The notes under the pieces: model-generated
Told to the model about the DNA's origin: nothing
The model's input: the letters and a program-made list of their open reading frames with translations, nothing else
Databases searched by the model: none
Assembly (NCBI GenBank): GCA_029204225.1
Contig: CM055107.1
Coordinates: 17,208,809-17,272,808 of the forward strand
Direction: 5' to 3'
Length of the DNA: 64,000 nucleotides
Source: Diphasiastrum complanatum
Lineage: Eukaryota > Streptophyta > Lycopodiopsida > Lycopodiales > Lycopodiaceae
Translations under genes and position numbers: made by a program
Shown here: positions 32,209 to 43,399 of the stretch, in pieces
How the letters are laid out: each line of letters starts with the position of its first letter
Position numbering within the stretch: position 1 is the stretch's first letter

Positions 32209-32753
32209 TGTGAAGAATTTCAGATCATTAAGATCCAAAATGTGTCCCTTAATCTTTCGTTAGAAAGACAACAAATCACCAACATTGCCAATGTAGAAAA
32301 ATTAGCATCTATTCTATGAATGAGATGCAAACTCTAATAGATCTTGACCAAACATCAATCAAACATGATAAAGTTGTTGTCCGTACATAAACAATAAGCT
32401 ATTTTTTTTCACATGTGTGGATCGAATATAGCATTTAATGAGCATTCTACACACAAAATTGCAAGATATCACCAATATAGTGCACCAATGGATAGATGAC
32501 CCAAAGAGAACCATGTACAAGCATGAAATGAGATAGGAGAGAGAGAGATCTTCTCTTTCCATGAGTTACATCCTTTTATAACAGGTCCAAGCCTAATTTC
32601 AAACTTTGGTTTCCCTCCATAATGAAAAATTCTACTATTTTTGTGACTAGATTCAATGTCAAACTCTAAGTCTAATATGAAATTGGCCAGAATTGTGTAT
32701 TTAGAAATTATCAAACTATGACCAATCTTGGCTAAACTACTTGAAATTTCTCA
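32209..32753 (-). repeat. Copia 5' LTR, about 545 bp
   Basis: Reverse relative of the LTR at 5471-6101, shorter through internal deletions, with TG/CA ends (TGAGAAATTTC start on the minus strand). Confidence 0.85.
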
Positions 32754-32880
32754 CATGGAGTTGCCTCCACTAGGAACAATTTGAGGAGTTTATATTTTAT
32801 GGCTCATGCAATCGAATATTCATTCTATTTTTTGCGAACTTGGCATGATCTATATATAAGTTGACTATTGTACCAATTTG
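32754..32880. other. Short unassigned spacer
   Basis: No feature recognised. It lies between the copia LTR and the gypsy RNase H fragment. Confidence 0.4.
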
Positions 32881-33010
32881 GATGGCTAAGGCATTGGAAG
32901 CATTTGAGAAATTGAAGAAAGCCTTAGCTTTTGCACCGATTCTACGAACTCCAAATTGGACAATCAAATTTCATATTCATAGCATGTTTATGTAGGACTT
33001 TCATAGGGCC
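32881..33010 (+). pseudogene. Gypsy RNase H start fragment
   Basis: Reads MAKALEAFEKLKKALAFAPI and TPNWTIKFHIHS. Inverted duplicate of 18574-18730. Confidence 0.8.
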
Positions 33011-33011
33011 A

Positions 33012-33560
33012 AAATTGGCAAAGATGACTGAAACTAAAAGAAGATTCAAGAAACAAGAAACAAGATTCCTAGCAGCATTTAACAATCTAAGAATCAAGAA
33101 GCACACATTATTTGATGCCTAGATTATCCAAGAACATCAAGAACTAGAATGTCAAGACTATGCAAGATTTACACCACATTTCCAGCCTTTATAGTTTACT
33201 TGAATGCTGATTTATACAAGATTCCACAAGCAAGAACTGAAGCTAATCCACAACTAAGCAAGAGCAAGAAACAAAAACCTAGTTAATTCACAAGCAAGGA
33301 ATCAAGCATGCTCATAGAAATATCACTCAAGATCATTGCCATGAACAAAGAGCTTAGTGATCTTCAAGAACTCGTGGAGGAGCCTCTTTATTAGCTCAAG
33401 AGAACTTGAAAATACAATCAAAAGCTCCCTAACAAGAGAGGAGGGCCCTTAAATAAGCAAGAAGGCTGCCCATGTGGAGCCCATGTGGCAATTCCACTAA
33501 ATTAGACATTACATGTGGAATTTGCCCTTCCACTAGAGGTCACCATCAAAAGGTGGCTCA
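33012..33560 (-). repeat. Gypsy 3' LTR, minus strand
   Basis: Reverse copy of 18040-18573 with the same TATTTAAGG and AATAAAG signals. It terminates the minus-strand gypsy of 33.6-39.7 kb. Confidence 0.8.
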
Positions 33561-33566
33561 CTCTTA

Positions 33567-36500
33567 CTATTTTAAGGGGGGTCTACATTTATTACAACTA
33601 TTCAAGAAAATGTTACTAGCTCCTACATGGTCATTCCTTCTTTGGGATACACCATGTAGGCTCACATAGTTAATCACTATCTTCCTAGCTAGTATTTCTC
33701 GGCTCTCATGCTCGGCTCTCAGCTTCTTCTGCTCTCTTCCTTCTGAGACCTCCTCGGTCATGGGTGAGAAATAACTTCTATCTTCAGCTTGGCTCGGCAT
33801 TAGAGAATCAGCTAACATTATCCACTCCTAATCTGTTGCAGGACCCACTGCAACACCGGTGATGTCTTTCGCTTGGCACTTGGAAAAGCATGGATTTTCG
33901 TTTGCTTCCGTAAAACCAGGTGCTTATTATTCGCAAAATTTATTCGTCAAAATTGGAAGTCCCTCAATTGGCCGCTATATACTAGCCCTCTTGAGCACTT
34001 CTTGTGAATCTTGTTCACCTCGTCGTCGCACTGTCTGCTTTAAGGTCAGGGATGGAGTGATCTGGAGAGAGGGGCGCGGGGGTGAACGATTTAGGAGGAG
34101 GCAGAGATAATAAGTTATACGCAGCATCGGGGGAGTGGAGTTGTTGGAGAAACTCATCCCGTTGGGCTTTGTAGGTGTCAGCTGGACTTTTGATGGGCCC
34201 ATTATTTGACTAGGAGGTAACGAAGAAAGAGGAGATGGAAGAATTGGGTAAGTTGAAATGAATGTTTTAGAGAAATTAAATACGGAGTAGGAGGAAGGGT
34301 TATAGGTGGGAGGGGGTCAGGGAAAGCTCATGGAAACAGCACCGGCTCTCTGGCCACCCGATCCTGAGCTACCGTCTGATGGGTGGATTTGCCCGTCTTG
34401 ATTCCCTGCTCCATCATTTCCATCATCGTCCCGTGGCTTCGTTACATGAGCACCTGCTTGGGCCTTGCACTCAGTGTCCCATAATTGGTTCACCTTGTCC
34501 AAGACTTGCTACAGGGCCTTCGTTGTTTCTTCCAGCTGCTTCTAGGACTTTAGGATGATCTTCTCTTATTTTGTCACAATGTTTTTAAAATTCTTTTTAT
34601 CGGCCTCTCGCTCTTGGATCATCCGGATGGCTGAGGCCTGTGGGGCCTGGATTTGAATGTCCTCAGGCTTGAATGGAGGAGCATTGACTATCATTGCACC
34701 CGACGATCCATTTCATACTTGATCGATTTGGACCATCTGGTGCTTCAGTTGCTGTTGGACCTCTGCCAAGGTGGATTTCTGCCCGGCCATCACGGATCTG
34801 CTTTCTACTGCCTCTTTTTTTTTTTCTTTGGCCATCCTTTGATATCGCGCAATCTCTTGGTCTTGATGTTGGACCTTGCTCTCTAGAACTTGATGTTGGC
34901 TCACCAGCATGTGGTAGCTTGTTTCGGATAGGCCAATCATTGAGCGTTTGGCTGCTTCAGTGAGCTTTTTAGGGTTAGAGAGGGTTGGGTATCGATCTGG
35001 GGTGTGAGATGGTGAGGCTAAACCAAAAAATAGGTGTGGTATTAGAACTGAAGATGGAGGTGGAGGTGGAGGTGGAGGTGTCTGACTTCTTCCTGGCTAT
35101 TTTTTTTTTCTGGTTTGTCATCGCTTATCTCCATCAGGTCTGCAACATCAAAATATTGAGATGTGTCCAATATGTGGACTTGCTGGGCCTGTGATTGTTG
35201 ATCTTGTGATTGTTGGACTGCTCCCGTGTCTTGGGGATTGGATATCCCCACTCCTCCTCCCCCCCAAAAACTTGTGCCAATGGTGATGTTGGCAGTGTTG
35301 GCATTGTAATCAATGTGGGTGGGGTGGTGGCTTCATTTGGCTGACTTGGGATTTGAGGTACTGTCGTGTTAGGTGCCAGTGTGGATGTAGTTGCTCCATC
35401 AACCCCGTCAATGACATGTGAGGGTGACAAGTGTTGTTGTGATGCTGTGGACGAGTTGCCACCATTTGACGTGGAACCATGTGAAACTGATCCCATCGGT
35501 GATGTGCTCCCAGCTTGAAGCTTCTCTTGTCTTCGTTGTTGCCGTGTACCTGGCAACTGAGCCCTTGAGGTATCTGCATGTTGAGCTTCGGAGGTTGCAA
35601 CTGCTTGTGGATTCTGGGATGGGCTTCTTGGCTTGCGTACCAGAGAGAGGATACTGGTGTTGACTCGTTTGGCTTGGGACCCCGATGGTGAAGTTGTCCT
35701 TGCACGCTTGGGCTTCTTGTGTTCAATGGGGATATCCCATGCCTTGTCCGCAAGTTGCAGTTGTTGTTGGAGCTTTGTCCCGTTTTGCACTTGATGCAAA
35801 GTGATATCTGTCATTAGATATCCTAATATCGTGATTGGCTGCTTGTGCCTAATGCACTCATGAAAACAATTCGAAGCAAACTGTGCCCAATCATAGAGGT
35901 TATGGGCATGCAGTCGTGAATCTGCCATCATGTGAAACAGGGACATGGGTACCCTCAGCACTTTCATTCAAGGCTTCTGTGTGCATCTGGTGAGATATGC
36001 ACATGCTGCTTGAAGTTGTTTGTCATTGATTGCTTCCAGCCTGTACCCATCCTTGTTCTTCCACTTGGTCACAGAGGGATCAATATATCTGAAATATGTC
36101 ATTTGTTCTATCTTCTGGAGTGTCCATGTGACAGTGTTTGGTCCTCGTGGGATACCATAAGGTTGCAAGTCAGCTGCCGCAAGGATACGTTATAGACATA
36201 ATTTCTAATAGGGGGAACTATGATCTGACATGATCTTGCCGTAGTATGATAATTGGCATATGCCATGTGTACCAGATAGGGGATTTGATAACCTGTCAAG
36301 ACAGGGATCTGAAATTCGATTTCCTTGAAGAAGGACTCCGCCTGCTGGTACCAAGTCTGCATCTTTGTAAGGTCAAGCTTGCATAGCTGAATGTCGAGCT
36401 TGCTTGCTTCGGGATCATCTGAACTTGAACTAGGGTTGGATGACATGGTTGGAAAATGATAGAAGGAGGGTTCTGGAAAAACTGTTTCGGTTGAGAGCTG

Positions 36501-36971
36501 AGATAGTGGGAAGGGCATCGGTTGAGATGTGAAGGGTTGGGCTCCGGTTGAGATCTGATGGAGTGGCTTCAGTTGAGATGATAAATGAGGACTTTGGTTG
36601 AGATGAGAAAGGAGGACTGCGGTCAAGTGTTGAATGAGGGGGCTCCGGTTGAGATGGGAAGTGGTGGTGCAGAATGGGTCGGAACGTGTGGGGGGAGGGA
36701 TGTATGAACGAGTTTGGAAAGGGAGATATGTGGAAGATGGTTGTGTGGGGTAGAGCGGTGTGGGTGATGAAGTATAGGTGGGTGAACAGAGTGAGGTCGA
36801 GTTAAGAAGATGGCAAGTCGAATAGGAGGAAGTGGAGGTGTTTGACAATGGTTTTAATGCTATGGATGTGTATCTTTCAGAGATAAGGCAGGTTGAAGGT
36901 GTATGGTTTGTGATTGTGATTGTAGAATGTTCAATAGTGTGACAGGAGCGTGATAAGTGCTCGTGTGACAC
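33567..36971 (-). pseudogene. Long post-pol ORF of gypsy element, function unknown
   Basis: It is read from 36971 down in several frames. The first (36971-36108) has a Ser/Thr/Pro-rich N-terminus including tandem-repeat peptides (SHLNRSPLIQ, LKPLHQISTGAQPFTSQP), then an ordered domain (LDIQLCKLDLTKMQTWYQQA, IPYLVHMAYANYHTTA). The domain continues at 36168-35968 (YGIPRGPNTVTWTLQKIEQM, DGYRLEAINDKQLQAACAYL) and 35967-35750 (RVPMSLFHMMADSRLHAHNL). A disordered Gln/Ser/Pro region follows to 35134, then a coiled coil (34940-34500, ESKVQHQDQEIARYQRMAKE) and an end segment at 33817-33567. It lies between pol and the 3' LTR on the same strand, the place of env-like or extra ORFs in Athila/Tat-type gypsies. 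I see no clear transmembrane segments. Confidence 0.6.
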
Positions 36972-37259
36972 TACCCGTCAGCATGCGAAACTTGAGAGAT
37001 AAGGTATTCTGTCGGCGAGTGTTGAAGGTTTCGGTGATGGTGCTCACGATGGTGAGATGGTATAAAGATGATGACGCACGGATTGAACAGTCGAGCTCCA
37101 GGATCGGTGTTAAGAGCAGGAAGATCATCGCAGATCATCGTCAGAAAACGTGTTAGCTTTGCACTTTGCTGAGGTGCGAATGGCTTCGGTGAGAGGGCAT
37201 TTATTGCCGCCGTCGTCTGGTTGCAAGGGAGATGGGACGTGCCGGTTCGTTAAATTCGA

Positions 37260-37720
37260 ATGTATGTCCTCCGATCGAGATTCGAAATGATTGCTCCGGT
37301 TGAGATCTCACAGAACTGCTCCGGTGGAGATTTGAAGGAAGGCTCTGGCCAAGATCTGAAGGGACTGCTTCGGTCAAAATTCGAATGAAGGCTCCGGTCG
37401 AGATTCGAAGGAACGGCTTCGGTCGAAATTTGAAGAAAGGCTCCGGTCAAGATCTGAAAGAACTGCTTTGGTCGAGATTTGACACAACCGTTTCGGTTGA
37501 GATTTGACAGAACCGCTTCAGTCGAGATCTAAAGGAAGGCTCCAGTTGAGATCTGAAGGAACTGCTCTGGTTGAGATTGAGATTCGAAGGAAGGCTCTGG
37601 TTGAGATTTGAAGGAACTGCTTTGGTCGAAATTTGAAGGAAGGCTCCGGTCGAGATCTGAAGGAACTACTTCGGTCGAAAGCTAACAGAGGCACTTTGGT
37701 TGAGATTTGAGAAAAATCTC
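37260..37720 (-). repeat. 25-bp tandem repeat (CCGGTCGAGATC type)
   Basis: About 18 degenerate units of roughly 25 bp, the reverse of the array at 19790-20470 (GGCTCCGGTCGAGATCTGAA against ATCTCGACCGGAGC). It lies between pol and the long 3' ORF. Confidence 0.88.
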
Positions 37721-38091
37721 ATGATGCATAAATGGATCTGTTTGATGCAAGTGAAGGACTCCAAGGAAAATAGGACTGTAGTTCAGAGTAGAAGTTCTTA
37801 TAAAAGAAGTGTATCTCCAAGAATGTTGGTTACCCTGAGATACTAGTGAGACCGAGATGAGGTGGCCAAAGTGTGAGAATGATTTTCTAAGGTGTAGCCT
37901 ATTAGTTGTCAATTCTAGAACACCCATGACCCATGAGTATGAACAGAAGAAAAAAGAAAAAAATGCATAGAATGTACATAAGTGATGATATGAAGTATAA
38001 ACAAGGAACGAGGCGAACAATAGGGGAGATGTACAAGAAAAGGAATAAAATAATATTAAAAACACTCTTTTTTTTTTAAAGGAAAAAGATC
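37721..38091. other. Spacer after gypsy pol
   Basis: T-rich on the minus strand; no domain recognised. Confidence 0.4.
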
Positions 38092-39722
38092 CTAAATTGG
38101 GTCAACAAAGAACAACTCTTCGTAGTACCGCCGTAGACGACCACCGTTTACGACAATGTCTAGGAGTGTCCCATCAAGTGTTTGTAACTGGATTGCACCA
38201 TTAGGAAATATTTTGTTAATAATGTATGGCCCTTCACTTCTGAACTTCAACTTGTCGGGGTGCTTCTTTGATGTATAAAGAAGTACCTGGTCACCTAAAT
38301 GTAGATCTTTATTGCACAAGTGATGGTCATGCCAAGCTTTTTGGCGTTGTCTGTTAACTAGTTGTGCGTGATAAGATATTAGTCTTGTCTCGCATAACTG
38401 GGCTAAAGTAAATAGCCTGGTTTTGACTTGTTGTTCGATTGAAGCGTTTTCATAGAGATCTATTGAAAAAGCCTCCGTAACTCTTAGCGAAGGTACTAAG
38501 AATTCTATGGGCATTACCGCTTCTTGACCGTATACTAAGTGGAAAGGGGTTACCCACCCAGTGGCTTTCTTCGGGGTGGTGCGGTAAGCCCACATAGTTG
38601 AAAAAAGTTTTGTTTCCCAATCAGAGCGACTGGTTTCACCTATCTTGGTTAGAATTTTACAGATCGTCTTGTTAGTTGATTTGGCCTGGCCATTACACCT
38701 AGGATAGTATGGTGTACTTTTTCCGTGAACGACAAGGTAATGGCGCAGGAGATTATCAACGACAACATTTAAAAAATGCATGTCGTGATCACTAACAAGC
38801 TCAATGGGAAGCCAAAATGGGTAATAATGTTTTCGTAAAGAAAACGTGCAACTGTTTTTGCGTTGGCATCCTTCATTGCTCGGGCCTCTACCAACTTAGT
38901 GGCGTAATCTGTGGCTATGAGGATGTATCAAGCTTGGGTATGTTTCGCTGCTGGATTGATGGGTCCAACAAAGTCAATCCCCCACTTATGGAAGGCTTCG
39001 TCTTCTATAATGGGAGTCAATGGTGTGAAGTCTGCTTTTGTATTTTTCTTTGCTCTTTGACAGACATCACATGCTTTAATGACAACAAACGTGTCTTTAA
39101 ACAAAGATGGCCACCACAATCCTGCTCGAAGAATAATCTTCGCTGTGGCTTCAATAGAAAAGTGGCCACCTCCAATGCCCTTATGAGCCTGAGATATGAT
39201 CGGTCGAATCTCAGATTCATAAGTACATTGTCAAATAATGTTGTCAACGCCCCTTTTGTAAAGTTGTCCCGCAATTAATTGAAAGGGCGCTACTTTTATT
39301 AAAAAAGAAAAAAATTTTGTTGTACTCAGGCCTTCTTTTAGTCGACCTATTGTGAGGAACTGAGTGATCACCTCAGCCCATAGGGGTGTGGCATCGATCT
39401 GAAAAAGGCATGCATCAGGAAGATCATCGTTGACTGGTGCAGTTGCTTTTTCAGCACTTGGTAGTCTAGAAAGGTGATCCGCCATGAAATGTTGGGACCC
39501 TTTCCGAACGACTATACGGAATTTAAATTCCTCTAAAATTAGTAGCCATCGAGTTATTCGTCCCGTCTTACAGGACTTATTAACGATATATAGGAGTGCT
39601 TAATGGTCTATGTAGAAAGCAAAGGTCTGGCCTAATAAATAATGTCGTAGTTGTTGTACTGCATAGACCATTGCCAATGCTTCTCTCTCGATAGTGGCAT
39701 AGTTTACTTCAGTGGAAACTAC
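38092..39722 (-). pseudogene. Ty3/gypsy RNase H and integrase
   Basis: From 39722 the minus strand encodes RNase H (NYATIEREALAMVYAVQQLR, a TAA, then RITRWLLILEEFKFRIVV, ADHLSRLPS), then the integrase zinc region (GGHFSIEATAKIILRAGLWW, CDVCQRAKKNTKADF) and core (KWGIDFVGPI, ELVSDHDMHFLN, TPYYPRCNGQAKSTN). The C-terminus ends RRYYEELFFVDPI at 38092. The third catalytic acid, Glu in the usual NGQAESTN, is Lys here, so integration activity should be lost. RT is missing: the sequence is cut at about 39722 next to the histone-like relic. The segment 38781-38092 is fully open (229 codons). Confidence 0.93.
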
Positions 39723-39928
39723 CATTCCTATAGTAATGAAAAATTTTAAATCACTGCATTCACATAGATGATACTAAAATTTTCAAATGACTACATTCAC
39801 ATAAACAGTATTGAAATCAGATATCAAACTCAATCACAACAATTTGCATTCACACAACCTGAAATTCTGCAAGATACTTGACACCAAATCTTCAGTATAT
39901 CATAAATAAAATCATGTACATGATATTT
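39723..39928 (-). other. 3' flank of histone-like relic
   Basis: Holds two imperfect copies of a 38-bp motif (containing ACTACATTCACATAAACAG and ACTGCATTCACATAGATGA) and a perfect 14-bp palindrome ATCATGTACATGAT at 39911-39924. No coding. Confidence 0.5.
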
Positions 39929-41104
39929 TTAATTTCGCTCTCTCCTTAGCCTTCTAGCTAGGTAGAGATCCTTCGGGAGTATTCTGACTCTCTTCCCGTG
40001 CACTGCACACAAAAATGAGTCCTCAAAGAGCTATATTAGGTACATTTCCGCAAACTCTTGTATTGCGGACACCGCATCTGCCGTAACTCTGTTCCCCAAG
40101 GAAAATTCATCGACTATTTTTTTTACAAGCCTCACAAAAGAGGCCCTAGGGATCAAAAATTTTACGGACTTCTGATAGCTCCGTATATCCTGGAGCCACT
40201 TTGCGATCCTGCGCTTCCTACGCGGTCGAGGAGGTGGTGGCTGCATCCTGCAAAGCTCCTTTCCAGCCCATGGTGCTGCACGAGGGGCCGGCCTACCCCT
40301 GCCATGCTCTATGGTCCTACTTGGGCTAGCTGCGGCAGAACTTGGAGGTGGTGGAGGTGGAGGTGGAGGTGGTAGAGGCAGTGGAGGTGATGGAGGCAAA
40401 GGCGGTGGAGGTGATGTTGGTGGTGTGGGCAATGGTGATGACTACTGAGCTGCAGGTTTTCGTCGCTTTGATGTAGAGCCTACCTTGCGAGGATTCTTTC
40501 TTTTTCGCTCATTTGCTCCTCTTCCTGATCATCTATGTGTCGCCTTCTGCTTCATCCTTGTTGTGTGCGACATCGGGGTGCTCTCATCAAAACCACCCAC
40601 CAACAACGACATCATCGGACCCATCACCGGGCCATGACTTGGGGGTGACACGGTGGGTGTGGTGTCACCCGATATGCTTTAATATGTTGTGTCCATGCCC
40701 ATTGCTGGTGGAAATGGGTCGAAGAAAGCCTCATTAAGAACCGACAACTCACCCGATGCCGCAAGCTCCTCATCCAAGAACTTCATTGTTACTTCTCGCT
40801 CAGTTGCCGTGAAGGAAGGGCTTTTTTGTCGTGATGGTTGCTGCTGCTGCTGCTAGTCCTCCTACTGTAGCTAGTCTTCTTGTTGCTGCTGATCACTCTG
40901 GTCCTCCTGTGCAGCTGCTGTGTGGGCCATGTCCTCCTCAGCTTCACGCTGAGTGGCCAGATCTTCATGAGACGCTGTTGGGCTGCGACTCCTACTCCTG
41001 CTTCTGCTCCCCCGTCTCTCTCTCTCATTGAGGGTGGCTAGTGCATCCCTATGGAGCAATGCAATCACTCTGGGATCTCTAGCCATTCGTTTTGTCCGTG
41101 CCAT
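39929..41104 (-). pseudogene. Histone H3-like (possibly CENH3-like) gene, seven in-frame stops
   Basis: One frame runs 391 codons from ATG (41104) to TAA (39929). It begins MARTKRMARDP, like H3 and CENH3, then a very long tail: Arg/Ser repeats (codons about 33-46), Gln/Asp/Glu-rich, a Lys/Arg cluster (ERKRKNPRKVG, SKRRKP) and a Pro-rich block (codons 225-255). Codons about 298-391 form a full H3 histone fold: WLQDIRSYQKSVKFLIPRAS, FVRLVKKIVDEF, AIQEFAEMYLI, stop, [20 protein letters not shown] and DLYLARRL. Loop 1 has canonical-H3 length, while LIPxAxFVRLV resembles CENH3. Stops are at codons 78, 81, 84, 142, 192, 221 and 358; all but possibly the last could come from CAG, CAA or CGA by C-to-T change. 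No frameshift occurs. The normal H3 tail is about 40 residues, so this tail is unusual. An alternative is that some tail stops lie in introns, but codon 358 cannot. Confidence 0.85.
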
Positions 41105-41231
41105 TTCCTTTGACATTGGTTAGTCTTTGAAAACGTATCAGAGAACACGTGAGCTGAAAAAAAAAGAATCTAAAAAAAATGACACTCTGACACTCGAGGG
41201 ATGAAGTGGAGAAATGAAGACCCAAGCACCC

Positions 41232-41237
41232 TTATAC
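41232..41237 (-). promoter_or_regulatory. Possible TATA element of histone-like relic
   Basis: Minus-strand TATAAG about 130 bp upstream of the MARTK start codon. A second candidate (TTTTATAGG) lies near 41262-41270. Position only; no further support. Confidence 0.3.
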
Positions 41238-41568
41238 AGTGAAGGGTTCTATTTTTAGTAAGTGTCCCTATAAAAGTTTTGGCCTCTTTTCCAAATATAG
41301 TATGTTCTTGTCTTGGCTCATGAGTAAAAATCCTAATTCCCGGTTAGCGAAAACCTTCAAAGAAAACCAGTAATATTATTAAAATGCATATCACTAAACG
41401 ATTAAAACCCTAATAAGTAATTTCAACCTTGGACATCCACAAATGTACTAACAGACATATAAACTGCGACAACGCAAAAGTAAAGTCAAAACATAACCAA
41501 ATATATTAGAATAGAGTCAAAACACAACCAACTAATTGTGTTTTCTATTTTTCATTAGATAAAATCCT

Positions 41569-42926
41569 TTATTCCCATTGGACTCCTAATGTCCCTGTTT
41601 GTAAAAATGAAACACATTTCTGATCTTTTTTGGCTCGTCTCCGTATCTGCAAAACCAGACACAAAATTAATAATCCTATATGTATTCAACATTACTATTT
41701 AAAATTCAGGAATCTGATGGAAATTAGGGGCTTACGTTTTGTCCATCACGAGTGAAGACAAAATCTGCTGGCACATCAGCAAAAGTCAATCCAAGCATAT
41801 GCCGAAGATCTTCTAGGCTGCACTCCTTATTGATATGAATTTCTCGTATTTCATCATGGGGCAAATGTATGGATATCTCCACTTCTTGCTGATTCGTCTC
41901 TGCGTCTAGAGAGTCCCATCGGCCATGACCAAACTTATATCACCTATAGATGAAACTTAAGGAGCATGTTGGACGTGAAATATGATACCTTATGGTCATT
42001 GTTTCACAAGAGAGCTTACACTTTATTAAATCTCCTTTATGCTCCATTTCCTTTGAATCCCATGCGACAAATATGTTATCCAACAGTGATCATTCTGTTG
42101 CTTTATAAGCCCACATCGTGTTTGTTTTCCTAAAGGGGACCGCCTTAAATATGGCAACAAATACGGTGATCGGCACAGAGATGCTAGTGTAGACTCGTTT
42201 GGATCTGAATGTTGGCTTCATATTACTAGTAATCTCTTTGAGAAGTTGCCTCTTCGTTAATTCAATAGTCAGTTGGTCAGCATATGGCCACTCGTGAGAA
42301 TCGATCGCAAACTCAGAAATTGGTGCTAATTTGCCTTGGCCAAAAAAAAAATTTGGAACTTCATACATGTGATCGTAAAAAAAATGCCCATTTTGATCAG
42401 GGCAGAGGATGCCAACCCACCATATATTAGTTCTCCATATTTGGCATGTATGGTGGAGAATTTTCCAGTGAAGGACTTCACGTTTTGCCAATCAAAGCTA
42501 TTTGAAGGAAAGACATCTGCACCAGGCATTTATGCAACATTATTATCCTTTACAATGACATAAAAAAAATTCAAACATAATAGTTAACACAAGAATAAAA
42601 GAGGTGAGACCTAAAATGTGACTGTATGGTTTTATCAGCAACAGCCACGTCGAATAAAATATCTCGATGCATGTATACGCGTTGCACATTTGCAAGGTAT
42701 TCACTGTTTTGGTCGATCTTGAAATTGTGGATCCTTCCTTCCAATGGTAGTCTTGGTTGTTTCACTTCCTCTTTGCAACCTTGTGAGTTCCTTTTCTTGA
42801 TGGTTGCATGTAAACCCAGTCAAAAGTTGAAAATGTATGGGGCACCCAATGCTCATTGGAATAATTGATGTGTGCAACAATGGAAGCTAGTTGATTCTTG
42901 GGCTTCCTTGATTGGGTAGAGGCCAT
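41569..42926 (-). pseudogene. Unrecognised multi-exon gene ending in a ubiquitin-like segment
   Basis: Likely start at ATG 42926 (MASTQSRKPKNQLASIVAHI, HWVPHTFSTFDWVYMQPSRK). A one-base frameshift near 42765 leads into PRLPLEGRIHNFKIDQNSEY and RDILFDVAVADKTIQSHF. After a probable intron (about 42610-42510) a frame runs from 42491 to 41736 (CPDQNGHFFYDHMYEVPNFF, FAIDSHEWPYADQLTIELTK) with TGA stops at 42092 and 41942. It ends in a beta-grasp-like stretch: VEISIHLPHDEIREIHINKE, CSLEDLRHMLGLTFADVPAD, FVFTRDGQN. A clear 89-bp intron follows (41735 GTAAGC to TTTTGCAG 41647), and the last exon reads IRRRAKKDQKC and ends at TAA 41569. I know no family for the whole protein. The retained intron argues against a retrocopy. 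Confidence 0.6.
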
Positions 42927-43022
42927 AATGGATGATGTACTGATAATGTAGGATATGCGCAATAGTGTGTGAGATCTTCAGATAAGGTGAACCAAAATGA
43001 AAAAAATAAAATATTTGTGGAG

Positions 43023-43028
43023 TATATA
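43023..43028 (-). promoter_or_regulatory. TATA box for the 42.9-kb gene
   Basis: Minus-strand CTATATACTC about 97 bp upstream of the start codon at 42926, with a CT-rich tract (43030-43085) just upstream, a common plant core-promoter arrangement. Confidence 0.5.
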
Positions 43029-43362
43029 GAATGAGAGACAGAGAGAGGTCATTTAGAGAGAGACTACGAAATGAGAGAGAGATGAGAGATACAAGCTTGT
43101 GAACATTCAAAATTTGAAATAAGAACTAGGCTCACTTTTAGGATATGGCTGCTAGTAGATAGACAAGCTAATTGATGTAAACTTGTAGGCATAGTTATTG
43201 CTTTATCTAGGGTTAATATAGGGTTAATATTAGAGGTGTACTTTGTGGGCCCACACTTGATTTAATCTACACCATTGAATTTGCCATGTCATATGGACCA
43301 TTCCCTCTCAGTTGTCAATATTTTATTGGGACACGTGTCATCATTAACACTAATTATAATTA

Positions 43363-43399
43363 GTGAAGAGGCCCTTTTTGAGTCCAAAAAGGGCCCTAA
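43363..43399 (-). mobile_element. DNA-transposon-like terminus followed by TAA
   Basis: GAGTCCAAAAAGGGCCC followed by TAA is the reverse complement of the TTA-flanked terminus at 16865. On the minus strand the element would start at 43396 and run leftward through the ubiquitin-like gene. A matching left end was not found down to 39.7 kb. Confidence 0.5.

Noticed and set aside
40058-40375. Plus-strand ORF opposite the histone-like relic
   Set aside because: A shadow of the proline-rich and histone-fold frame; Trp/Arg-rich composition is the complement of the Pro codons.
40432-41104. Explaining all histone-relic stops by introns
   Set aside because: The frame is constant across 1.17 kb and the stop at codon 358 lies inside the histone fold, so at least that one is a true nonsense change. 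Tail introns remain possible.
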